22,064 bases of DNA from a virus: positions 1 through 22,064 of the IMG/VR virus record IMGVR_UViG_3300008120_000360. The stretch is one strand, 5' to 3'. Below the pieces are notes generated by a model. It had not been told where the DNA came from. It searched no databases and saw nothing but the letters and a program-made list of their open reading frames with translations. Within the stretch, counting starts at the first letter, position 1; each line of letters starts with the position of its first letter. Positions 14,736-21,045 of the stretch are shown piece by piece. The position numbers and the translations under genes were made by a program.

Positions 14736-15112
14736 ATTTCGTAGATGACTGATGTGGTTGGTGTTTCAAAAAGTTCGACGGCGTAAAGCTGCGGGAGCTT
14801 TGGCGCGATTTCATGGCCAAGCCAAAAAGCGAGGTTTTCGGCGGTGGTCTCAAAATCGAACGAGTCGTTGAGAAATGTGTGGTCGAGCTTTTGGACAACG
14901 GGCCGCACAACGCCAGCGATGTCAGCGTAATCGACGACCCAATCCCGCTCGGGGTTGAGCTTGCCCTGGCAATGGACTCGCAGTTTGTAGCTGTGGCCGT
15001 GGAGTCGGCCGCATTGGTGGCCGACCGGCACTTTGGTGAGTTGGTGGGCGGCTTCAAATGTGAAGTCCTTCCAGAGTTTGAAGTTTGCGCTGAGGCGTTG
15101 TTTTTTATTCAT
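14732..15112 (-). CDS. queD: QueD, 6-carboxy-5,6,7,8-tetrahydropterin synthase
   Basis: A 126-aa protein, the usual length of QueD. It converts 7,8-dihydroneopterin triphosphate to 6-carboxytetrahydropterin, the second step toward preQ0. All expected features are visible: FTFEAAH (zinc His23), GHQCGRLHGH with catalytic Cys34 and zinc His38/His40, the WVVDYADI segment, LDHTFLN with Asp77-His78, TTAENLAFW, and VELFETPTTSVIYE with Glu117. It aligns by eye along its whole length with E. coli QueD. ATG 15112 overlaps the DpdA-like stop (ATGA), so both are co-translated. FolE, QueE and QueC are not in this window and must come from the host or from elsewhere in the genome. Confidence 0.93.
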   Translation of the reverse strand: MNKKQRLSANFKLWKDFTFEAAHQLTKVPVGHQCGRLHGHSYKLRVHCQGKLNPERDWVVDYADIAGVVRPVVQKLDHTFLNDSFDFETTAENLAFWLGHEIAPKLPQLYAVELFETPTTSVIYEI

Positions 15113-15744
15113 AGAAATTGAAGTTGCGGGCGCTTGTCGCCGTTTGTGCTTTGGGAGAGGTAGCGGCGTAATTCCACGAGTCGTTCATCGCCGGCCCGCA
15201 GCCACCCGGTGCCGTCGCAGGATTGCGCTCCGGCTTCGTGCGCCATCCAGAGGAGGCGCTCCGAGTTGACCCGCCCGACATGCACATTCGGGAAATTGTC
15301 AGTCCATGTCCGGAGGTTGCGCCATTTCCACTCGGTCGTTCCTCCGATAAAGATGACCTCGGCATCGGCGGGAACATGGCGAGGGGTCATGCCGTCCTGG
15401 ACTGCGAGGGCCAATGGAGTATTTGGTCGGGCGGCTCGCACTTGCGGCGCCCACTCCTGCCAAGAAATTAGTGTGGCGTCGGCATCGGCGACCACATCAG
15501 GACAGACGATCCAGAGAGGGCGGTGCGCCACCTTGGATTTTTCAAGCAAATGCAGAAACGCTACAGGGTCCCAAGGGCGATCATTCACGAATGCTCCATA
15601 AGCTCCGTTGTCGAGGGCGTATGGCATCCAAGCCGGTGGTTTCCGCCAACCATCAGGCGAGATCAGCCAACCAATGCGGCCATCGAACTTGCCAGCGAGG
15701 TAGCCGACTTCGAGTCCCGAGTTATTGGTTGGCATAACCATCAT
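15109..15744 (-). CDS. DpdA-like (TGT-related) 7-deazaguanine DNA base-exchange enzyme
   Basis: A 211-aa protein. Its motifs follow the order of a tRNA-guanine-transglycosylase-like barrel: ALDNGAYGAF (43-52), VCPDVVADADAT (80-91), LALAVQDGM (111-119), IFIGGTTEWKW (131-141), HVGRVN (155-160) and SCDGTGW (175-181). These match what I recall of phage and bacterial DpdA-family proteins, which swap guanine in DNA for a preQ0-type base. VQDG and SCDGTG would correspond to the VQGG and catalytic-Asp loops of TGT (inference). No CxCxxC zinc site is seen. QueD follows with a 4-nt overlap, which supports the pathway strongly. ATG 15744 overlaps the HTH stop by one base; nearby ATGs at 15741 and 15735 are possible starts. 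Confidence 0.72.
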   Translation of the reverse strand: MMVMPTNNSGLEVGYLAGKFDGRIGWLISPDGWRKPPAWMPYALDNGAYGAFVNDRPWDPVAFLHLLEKSKVAHRPLWIVCPDVVADADATLISWQEWAPQVRAARPNTPLALAVQDGMTPRHVPADAEVIFIGGTTEWKWRNLRTWTDNFPNVHVGRVNSERLLWMAHEAGAQSCDGTGWLRAGDERLVELRRYLSQSTNGDKRPQLQFL

Positions 15745-15932
15745 TACAGCTCGAATTTTTTGATGATAGCTGTGAGGGAAAACACGCGGCGCTTGCCGGC
15801 GCGGCCTGCGATGGGCTTTAGCAGCCCGGCGTCGAGGTAGGTCTTGTAGGTCTGCTCGGAGATGCCGAGCAGGTCCATGACATCGCGCTTGTAGCCGGTG
15901 AGGGCTTTAGTAGCTGCCGCCGCCTGTGACAT
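15744..15932 (-). CDS. Small MerR/AlpA-like helix-turn-helix protein
   Basis: A 62-aa protein from ATG 15932, which lies inside the last 26 nt of the large terminase gene. Residues about 13-35 (RDVMDLLGISEQTYKTYLDA) form a helix-turn-helix, followed by GLLKPIAGRAGKRRVFSL, which looks like the wing plus a basic patch of a MerR/excisionase-type fold. A longer in-frame form (Pro/Ser/Arg-rich N-terminus) is a shadow of the terminase. It starts the accessory cassette and could regulate it or act on DNA ends. Confidence 0.7.
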   Translation of the reverse strand: MSQAAAATKALTGYKRDVMDLLGISEQTYKTYLDAGLLKPIAGRAGKRRVFSLTAIIKKFEL

Positions 15933-17517
15933 TGAGCTTGCCGTCCTCGATGTTTGTGACGCCGGAGGTGAGGAGATACCGGAGGCAATCGACGGGGTCT
16001 TTGCTGGCGCCTTTCTGGCCGTCGGATCCGGTCCACTCTTTGAGTGCCCAGATCGTATTGGTGCAGCGCTCGGAGATGTAGAGCCGGGGCGCGTTCGTGT
16101 GGTCGATGGGTGCGGTTTCATCATAAAATAGTGCGTCGTTAATGAGGCTCACGCCTTCTTCGATGTTTTCGCCAGGGCAGGAGCGGAAACTCATGCCGGC
16201 GTCCTCTAATTCCTCAAGGAGGGTGGTGGCGTGCTCGCGGGTGCCGGCGACGGTGGTATTCGCATAGCGGGAGTCGATCCACCGCTCGAAGACTTTGACG
16301 CCGTCGAGGGTCTCCAGACGCTCGATCTCGGACTTGTAGGCGAGCAAACCAAATCCAAAGGACTTTTGGCCCTCGCCGGGGTCGCCGTCGGCCTTTTTCC
16401 CGCTGCTTGTGGCCCACGGCCCGGGGTGCCCGACGCCCTCGATGTAGGTATCGACCTGGGGCCACTCGCGGTAGACCCATGCGCGCTCGGCGGCATCGAT
16501 GCGGACCCAGAGCATGAACCAGTTTTTCCCGCCGGCGGGGTCCACAAAGAGGTAGTTCGTGCCGGATTGGGGAATCTGGTCGGATTTGACGACATGGACG
16601 GTGTCGCGGAACCGGGGGAAGCGGGTGGCGGTGGCCTTGACGGGGACTCCGTAGGCGCGGCAGAGGATTTTCTCGCGGGGCTGGCGGTCGAGCTCGACTT
16701 TCAAGCGCTCGTAGCCGGCCCAGGGGTTGTTTTTTGTGTGGAAATAGTAGATCGCGGCCCTGCGGGTGGTGGATTCTTGGAAAATGGGGACTTTCTCGAA
16801 GCCGCGGCCGTTTTTATTGGCCAAAAGCTCGGCATCGACCTCCTCGATAGACCGGGCGCCCTGCAAGTAGTTCTTCACCGTGGGCGAGTAGCCCTCCACT
16901 GGCGTAAAAGTTACGATAAGTATGCCGTTGCGGTCCACCAATCGGAACCGGAGGGTCTCCAGCCAATCCAATGGGACCAACTCGTCGCACCAGGCGAGGT
17001 CGATCTCTCCGCCCTCGATGGTGGAGACATCCTGCGCGTAGTTGCGGAACCAGCACTGGGACTTATTTGGGAGGACAAATGTGTTTTCGCTGAAGCCGTT
17101 CTTTTGCGTGTAGCTGATATTGGTGACCTTGCCGCGCTTGGCGGTGCGGAGGCGCTGGGGCATGAAGTTCCAGAGGATCGGCTGCTGCATGCTGATGCTG
17201 TTGTCGTTCGTGGTCTGGAAGCACCACACGCGGGCCTCGGGCTTTTCGAGGAGGGTGCGCATGGCGAGCTTGCCGGCCCAGGTGGATTTACCGGAACGGT
17301 TGCCGCCCATCACAAGGATCTCGCGGTATTTTCGCGCAATCTCGGTGGATCGCTGCCAATGCGGCGGCTCGTAGCCGTAGGTGAGCGGGTCGAGCTTCTC
17401 CCGGGCGATGTGCTCCTCGCGGGCGCAGATGAGTTTCCGAGCGCCATCGGGGTCGCGCACTATGTGCTCGGCGGAAATGATGGGGATCAGCGGGTGCGGG
17501 CTTTGGGCAAAACTCAT
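15907..17517 (-). CDS. terL: Terminase large subunit
   Basis: A 536-aa DNA packaging motor. ATPase domain: Walker A GGNRSGKST at 71-79, Walker B IDLAWCDE at 172-179 with catalytic Glu179, and a coupling-motif region LIVTFTP near 200-206. Nuclease domain (RNase H-like): first acidic FVDPAGG with Asp326, second WIDSRYA with Asp414, third region KDPVDCLRYL with Asp507/Asp510. The length is typical. It starts 4 nt after the previous stop and is followed by the HTH gene starting within its 3' end. It works with a small subunit (candidate at 18106-18891) and the portal. A 463-aa frame on the opposite strand is a mirror of this gene. Confidence 0.92.
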   Translation of the reverse strand: MSFAQSPHPLIPIISAEHIVRDPDGARKLICAREEHIAREKLDPLTYGYEPPHWQRSTEIARKYREILVMGGNRSGKSTWAGKLAMRTLLEKPEARVWCFQTTNDNSISMQQPILWNFMPQRLRTAKRGKVTNISYTQKNGFSENTFVLPNKSQCWFRNYAQDVSTIEGGEIDLAWCDELVPLDWLETLRFRLVDRNGILIVTFTPVEGYSPTVKNYLQGARSIEEVDAELLANKNGRGFEKVPIFQESTTRRAAIYYFHTKNNPWAGYERLKVELDRQPREKILCRAYGVPVKATATRFPRFRDTVHVVKSDQIPQSGTNYLFVDPAGGKNWFMLWVRIDAAERAWVYREWPQVDTYIEGVGHPGPWATSSGKKADGDPGEGQKSFGFGLLAYKSEIERLETLDGVKVFERWIDSRYANTTVAGTREHATTLLEELEDAGMSFRSCPGENIEEGVSLINDALFYDETAPIDHTNAPRLYISERCTNTIWALKEWTGSDGQKGASKDPVDCLRYLLTSGVTNIEDGKLNVTGGGSY

Positions 17518-17521
17518 AGGG

Positions 17522-17701
17522 TCACAGGTGGTAGGTCAACTCGTCCAAGTGGAGGACTAGCCAGGCGACGGCCTTCCCCGAATCGCCGACATCATCGACA
17601 TCGACGCACTCGTCGGAGATGACGCCGGCGTCTTGCAGGAGATTCAGCGCGTGGGTGGCGTTGATTTTTTTCAAGGTCAGGTAATCGCGCAGGCTATTCA
17701 C
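17522..17701 (-). CDS. Small protein, unknown
   Basis: A 59-aa protein from GTG 17701, whose GTGA overlaps the upstream stop and which has GGGGAGGG just ahead as a ribosome binding site. The sequence is helical and acidic (LRDYLTLKKINATHALNLLQ, SDECVDVDDVGDSGKAVAW). An upstream in-frame extension of 16 residues lies over the neighbour and is rejected. It lies immediately before terL; a packaging role is possible but not shown. Confidence 0.65.
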   Translation of the reverse strand: MNSLRDYLTLKKINATHALNLLQDAGVISDECVDVDDVGDSGKAVAWLVLHLDELTYHL

Positions 17702-17970
17702 TGCCCTCCCCTGAGCAGGGCGTTGGTCTTCGGCGCCACATCCACCCACTCCAGCCCGCGGAGCTCCACGCGCATCTTCTCGCCGCTGCGGTAAAAGCTA
17801 TTGTCCCGCACCGTCACAAGCCGCTCGCCATCCTCGCCGTCAATAGCCGCCCAGATTTTCCGGCGGTTGAGGGTCGGGCGCTTGGCGCGGGCGTCTCGTA
17901 TACCCTTCTCTGGCTCGGCAGGGCGTGGATTTGGCAGTTCTAACTGGTTGGATTTGTTCGTTTTTTTCAT
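17698..17970 (-). CDS. Small basic protein, unknown
   Basis: A 90-aa protein. The first 38 residues are basic and Pro-rich (MKKTNKSNQLELPNPRPAEP, then RAKRPTLNRRK). The rest looks like a compact beta domain (IWAAIDGEDGERLVTVRDNS, MRVELRGLEWVDV). It begins the terL operon after a 135-bp gap. The leader lacks a strong Shine-Dalgarno (AAATTTT before ATG). No family recognised. Confidence 0.65.
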   Translation of the reverse strand: MKKTNKSNQLELPNPRPAEPEKGIRDARAKRPTLNRRKIWAAIDGEDGERLVTVRDNSFYRSGEKMRVELRGLEWVDVAPKTNALLRGGQ

Positions 17971-18105
17971 AAAATTTCTCGGCGGCTGGACGAGTAGGGG
18001 GTAAAAAGCTGGCGGCGACCGACCACCCCCCTCCCCCCCTGTCCGAGCCTATAACTTCCTATAAGCATACTTTCCGATAGTGGGCCGTCATTGATTTGCA
18101 ATTGG
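17971..18105. other. Intergenic region with G-tract and imperfect repeats, possible late promoter
   Basis: A 135-bp gap between the small-terminase-like gene and the terL operon. Read on the minus strand it holds an AT-rich stretch near 18051-18080 with two imperfect units (TATCGGAAAGTATGCT and TATAGGAAGTTATAGG), then a run of seven G, A, six G, T, two G at 18023-18039. A TTGCAA at about 18095-18100 with TATCGG 16 bp on is a weak sigma70-like pair. Suggestive of a regulatory region, but no element is certain. Confidence 0.3.
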
Positions 18106-18891
18106 TTACACATTGTCGTCGGTTTCCTCGTCGTTTTCACCCGTGTTATTGAGACTGAGCCCACCCAAATCACCGGCTTTTGCGGGAGCGGTCTGGCTGC
18201 CGCTACTAGTCTCCGGAGCCGGAAGCGGGGTGAATTCCCCCTCGATGGTCTCGGCCTTGGGGATGGACGCCAATAGCTCCTCGACGCTGAGGTGCATGAC
18301 CTTCTGCTCGATGCTCACCGATATCTGCTGCATCTCCTGCTTCGAGAGCTTGTCGTCAGCAGTTCCCGCAAACATATTCAGATCAAATGCCTTGAGCTTC
18401 TTGAGTTCCTCGGGGTCTTGGAGTTTGTCTGTCATCGCCGAGATGGCGAGGCGCCGGATGCGTTGCCAGCCACGGGTCGCGTAATCCTGGTCTTTGTCTT
18501 TGGTGAGAGGATGGTTCTCGATGATGCGGTTGATCACTGGGGTGGATAGACCGAGGATTTTGTGGATCCGGCTGATCGAGATGCCATCGATGTGCAGGTC
18601 AGCCACGACATCGCACATGTGGCGGAAGTCATCGCTCATCTCGCTCCACTTGGCCGTTTCTTCGCACGAGGATGCCTCTTTTCGCGCTTTGTCGTATCGG
18701 TTGAGGGTTCCAGCCGTCTGCGACATGATCGACGATTCTGCGACCTTCTGGCGTTTCCACTCGGCCGCCTCATCAAATGTCGTCATCGGGCAGCCGGCAT
18801 CAAACCACTGCAGCGCCGTTTCGGGCGCCACATTAAATTCCTTCGCGAGTTCCTTTGCCAGTGCCCACCGTTTCGTTGGTTCTTTCTTCAT
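18106..18891 (-). CDS. HTH protein, probable terminase small subunit
   Basis: A 261-aa protein. Residues 8-47 (ALAKELAKEFNVAPETALQW, FDAGCPMTTFDEAAEWKRQK) look like the winged-helix start of Nu1-type small terminases, where a short HTH is followed by G-(C/M)-P and a W-K segment. A second HTH-like unit lies near 103-125 (GISISRIHKILGLSTPVINR). The middle contains helices (IRRLAISAMTDKLQDPEELK) and an EQKVMHLSVEELL segment; the C-terminal 45 residues are acidic and disordered. It is encoded upstream of terL with two small genes between. The small terminase binds packaging sites on DNA. The alternative is a transcription regulator. Confidence 0.55.
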   Translation of the reverse strand: MKKEPTKRWALAKELAKEFNVAPETALQWFDAGCPMTTFDEAAEWKRQKVAESSIMSQTAGTLNRYDKARKEASSCEETAKWSEMSDDFRHMCDVVADLHIDGISISRIHKILGLSTPVINRIIENHPLTKDKDQDYATRGWQRIRRLAISAMTDKLQDPEELKKLKAFDLNMFAGTADDKLSKQEMQQISVSIEQKVMHLSVEELLASIPKAETIEGEFTPLPAPETSSGSQTAPAKAGDLGGLSLNNTGENDEETDDNV

Positions 18892-18892
18892 G

Positions 18893-19102
18893 TTAGTTTT
18901 CGAGGGTCTTCATCACCTTCTTGAGCCACGCCTGTTTGTCTTTCTTCGCCCGCTTGCGTGGCCGATTTGGGTAGGTAAATTGAAACCTCTCCGTCACCAC
19001 CTCATCGGTCGTGAATTTGTGCCCTGCCCTGCACAACCGCCGGCGAGCCGATCCCCGCTTCTCGGTCACGATGGTATCCTCTTGGCAATGCGGGCACTTC
19101 AT
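18893..19102 (-). CDS. NrdR-like zinc-ribbon protein
   Basis: A 69-aa protein: MKCPHC, then RRRLCRAGHKFTTDE, and a basic C-terminus (NRPRKRAKKDKQAWLKK). The CxxC ... CxxxH arrangement followed by KFTTDEVVTER copies the N-terminal zinc ribbon of NrdR (usually CxxC ... CxxC, R-FTT-x-E), but with the last Cys replaced by His and with no ATP-cone. It is therefore a stand-alone DNA- or RNA-binding ribbon. ATG 19102 has GGAGG 5 nt upstream and overlaps the previous stop (ATGA), which fixes the start; a 70-residue upstream extension is a shadow. Confidence 0.75.
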   Translation of the reverse strand: MKCPHCQEDTIVTEKRGSARRRLCRAGHKFTTDEVVTERFQFTYPNRPRKRAKKDKQAWLKKVMKTLEN

Positions 19103-19344
19103 CGTTTCCTCCATCCGCTCGCTTCGACGACCAGGCGCTTGCTCTCTTCGAGGAACTGGTAAAACACCTCCATCTCCGTGATATCGCGCCGGTATTCGGG
19201 CGGCTCCACATGCTTCAGCGCCCAGCGCAGATGCTCCGCCAGCGCCACGGTTAGTTTGCAGCAATGCTGCACGCCCGGGTGGTCCTGCCATTCCCTTCCG
19301 CACGCTTGGCATGTGATCTTCGGGTCTTTCGTCGTATCCAGCAT
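19099..19344 (-). CDS. Small protein with Cys/His cluster, unknown
   Basis: An 81-aa protein from ATG 19344 (a TTG at 19362 is less likely). The N-terminus has TCQACGREWQDH followed by VQHCC, a likely CxxC ... H/C zinc finger. Residues 30-75 are helical (LTVALAEHLRWALKHVEPPE, EVFYQFLEESKRLVVEA). Its stop overlaps the NrdR-like gene. It is the first gene after the repeat-rich gap. No family recognised. Confidence 0.6.
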   Translation of the reverse strand: MLDTTKDPKITCQACGREWQDHPGVQHCCKLTVALAEHLRWALKHVEPPEYRRDITEMEVFYQFLEESKRLVVEASGWRKR

Positions 19345-19350
19345 AATTCT

Positions 19351-19512
19351 ATTTTGCGGCAATCAGGGTTGGAAATGACGACGCCGAAAAATAACGAAGT
19401 GCCGCACAACACCACCCTTTATAGGGTGGTTTTGCGGCAGTTATTTTGCGGCAGTCATCCATGTGCCGCAGATTTGTTATTCTGCGGTAATTCTGCGGTA
19501 ATTTTGCGGCAC
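19351..19512. repeat. Cluster of eight TGCGG-type short repeats (iteron- or operator-like)
   Basis: The motif (T)TTTGCGG(C/T)A recurs in this gap between the replicative ATPase and the next gene. TGCGG cores start at 19355, 19433, 19447, 19483, 19494 and 19505 on the plus strand; inverted copies (CCGCA) lie at 19402-19406 and 19466-19470. The last three forward copies are spaced exactly 11 bp, about one helical turn. The gap is AT-richer than its surroundings. Such arrays bind replication initiators or regulators. A 61-codon frame crosses it, but the 11-bp period does not fit codons. Confidence 0.65.
19411..19430. promoter_or_regulatory. Perfect palindrome inside the repeat cluster
   Basis: ACCACCC, TTTATA, GGGTGGT: two 7-bp arms around a 6-bp AT centre. 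Directly followed on the plus strand by a TTTTGCGG repeat. It has no adjacent long T-run in either direction, so an operator or origin element fits better than a terminator. Confidence 0.5.
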
Positions 19513-19530
19513 TTGTTTTCATGCTCAGTC

Positions 19531-21045
19531 TCACGCCGCCTTTTGGGTTTCAGTTGAGTTCTTCGAGCGCCGCAGGATCCGCTCAATCGTGTCACGCGAC
19601 ACCCCGTATTTCGCCGACATCTCCCCGTAGAAACCCCGAGCCCCAGGCGGCCACACCGCATGCTTTGCGATGATCTCAGCCTCCTCCAGCGGGCTGATCT
19701 TCGGCGCGCGGCCCGCCTTGCCCTTCGCCTTGCCCTCTTCCTCGGGCTCCTCCGGCAGCTCCGCCGGCTCCCAGTGCAAACCCTTAGCCGCATGCTTGAT
19801 GATGATATCCGTCGTCGGGTGCCCATGCTCATCCACCACCGCAGCCCGGTTCCCACGCTTCGCCAGCAGCACCTTGAAGATCCCGTCGTGCTTCGTCGTC
19901 TGCAGCACGCAGATCGCCCGCGCCCAGTTCGTCAACTCGCTCGATCCCAGCCCGATGTAGGCGTAGTCATTTGCATTCCAATGCGCCCGGCTCTTGCTAT
20001 CGCTCTGCGGCTTCCCCGTGTGGTGACTCCACACCCACGCAAAGTTATGCTCGAAGGCCAGCGGATTGCAGAGTTCCCGCAGGAAATGCGACGCCACCGC
20101 CTGCTGCGAAATATCGTCGCCGATGAAAGACAGCAGCGGATCCCCGTAGACCAGGTCAAACGGCCCGTGCCTCGCGATCAGCTCCCGCACCACCTCGATG
20201 AAAGCCTCCCCCGTCTGCGCCGTCACCCGCGCCACCACAATATTGCGCTTCAGCTCATCCAGCGCCACCCGTTGGATCATCTTGCTCCCAGCCACCACAT
20301 ACGCCATCACGCCCTGCACCACCTCAGCCATGTCCCCCATGTCATTCTCCGCTTGTATGATCAGGCTCCGCAGCGGCCTCCGCGGCTTCATTCCGAAAAA
20401 CGGCATCCCCAGCGCCCAAGTCATAGCCTGCTGCAGAGTGTAAGAGGATTTGCCGATTCCCGACTGCCCCAGCAACAATAGCTGCCCGCCGCGGCACAGC
20501 CACCGATCCCCCACCAGCGTGCTCGCGTCATCCTCTGGAGTGTAGCCAAAGAGCTGCTCAAAGGTATGGATCTCCACGCCCGCCATCGCCGCCCTCGGCT
20601 TGGCCAGCAGCTTCAGCTCCTGCAGCGCATCCGCCACCGCCATCGAGCCATCCGCCAGCCCCTGCCCCACCTTTACCGCCTTCCGAGTCGCCGCCGCCGC
20701 CGCGATATCCGCCAGGTATTCCGACACCACCGCGCCACCCGATGGGTTGAAGCCCAGCGAGGTATCCGCCATCACCATCCCATCCTGCCACGAGATCATC
20801 CCCGCAGCCTTCGCCTCCGCCTCCGCCAGCTTCAGCCAATACGGCTCCCGCTCGATGGCCTCCAGAATCGTCGTCGCCACCACCGCCTTGCCCGCATGGT
20901 GCAGCCGGTGCGCCGCCGCGTAGTAGAGACCGTTCAGCACACTGCTGAACGCCTCCGGCTCCACCACCGCCGACTTCGGCACGCCGGCAAAGCCGTTCAT
21001 GCTCAGGTAGCCGACGACGGCGCTTTCTTTCTCAGGATATTGCAT
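19531..21045 (-). CDS. Replicative ATPase, RepA/DnaB-like helicase
   Basis: A 504-aa protein. Residues about 1-150 resemble a DnaB N-terminal domain (EKESAVVGYL, then AHRLHHAGKAVVATTILEAI). The RecA-like core follows: Walker A GQSGIGKS at 193-200, a LIIQAEN strand near 228-234, Walker B FDLVYGD near 296-302, and WSHHTGK near 339-345, which is the AAA_25/RepA pattern. The C-terminus has a charged linker (EEPEEEGKAKGKAGRAPK) and a helix-turn-helix near 482-493 (YGVSRDTIERIL). It would unwind or load at the phage origin. ATG 21045 lies within the 3' end of the methyltransferase gene, with AGAGG about 10 nt ahead. The fused HTH could bind the repeats just downstream of this gene. Confidence 0.85.
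   Translation of the reverse strand: MQYPEKESAVVGYLSMNGFAGVPKSAVVEPEAFSSVLNGLYYAAAHRLHHAGKAVVATTILEAIEREPYWLKLAEAEAKAAGMISWQDGMVMADTSLGFNPSGGAVVSEYLADIAAAAATRKAVKVGQGLADGSMAVADALQELKLLAKPRAAMAGVEIHTFEQLFGYTPEDDASTLVGDRWLCRGGQLLLLGQSGIGKSSYTLQQAMTWALGMPFFGMKPRRPLRSLIIQAENDMGDMAEVVQGVMAYVVAGSKMIQRVALDELKRNIVVARVTAQTGEAFIEVVRELIARHGPFDLVYGDPLLSFIGDDISQQAVASHFLRELCNPLAFEHNFAWVWSHHTGKPQSDSKSRAHWNANDYAYIGLGSSELTNWARAICVLQTTKHDGIFKVLLAKRGNRAAVVDEHGHPTTDIIIKHAAKGLHWEPAELPEEPEEEGKAKGKAGRAPKISPLEEAEIIAKHAVWPPGARGFYGEMSAKYGVSRDTIERILRRSKNSTETQKAA

Noticed and set aside
16231-17622. 463-aa open frame on the plus strand opposite the large terminase
   Set aside because: It mirrors terL in a GC-rich background, is Gly/Ala/Val/Asp-rich without motifs, and would be the only long plus-strand gene. 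The terminase motifs decide the strand.
18051-18080. Similarity to a loxP half-site (12 of 13 arm bases, then GCATAC after an extra base)
   Set aside because: The second inverted arm is missing and there is no recombinase in the window, so this is most likely chance.
17967-18173. 68-aa minus-strand frame across the gap before the terL operon
   Set aside because: No start context; it overlaps the end of the upstream gene in another frame and reads through the G-tract with low-complexity sequence.
19349-19534. 61-codon frame through the TGCGG repeat gap
   Set aside because: It starts with GTG, has no ribosome binding site, and the DNA repeats have 11- and 14-bp spacing that ignores codon phase.
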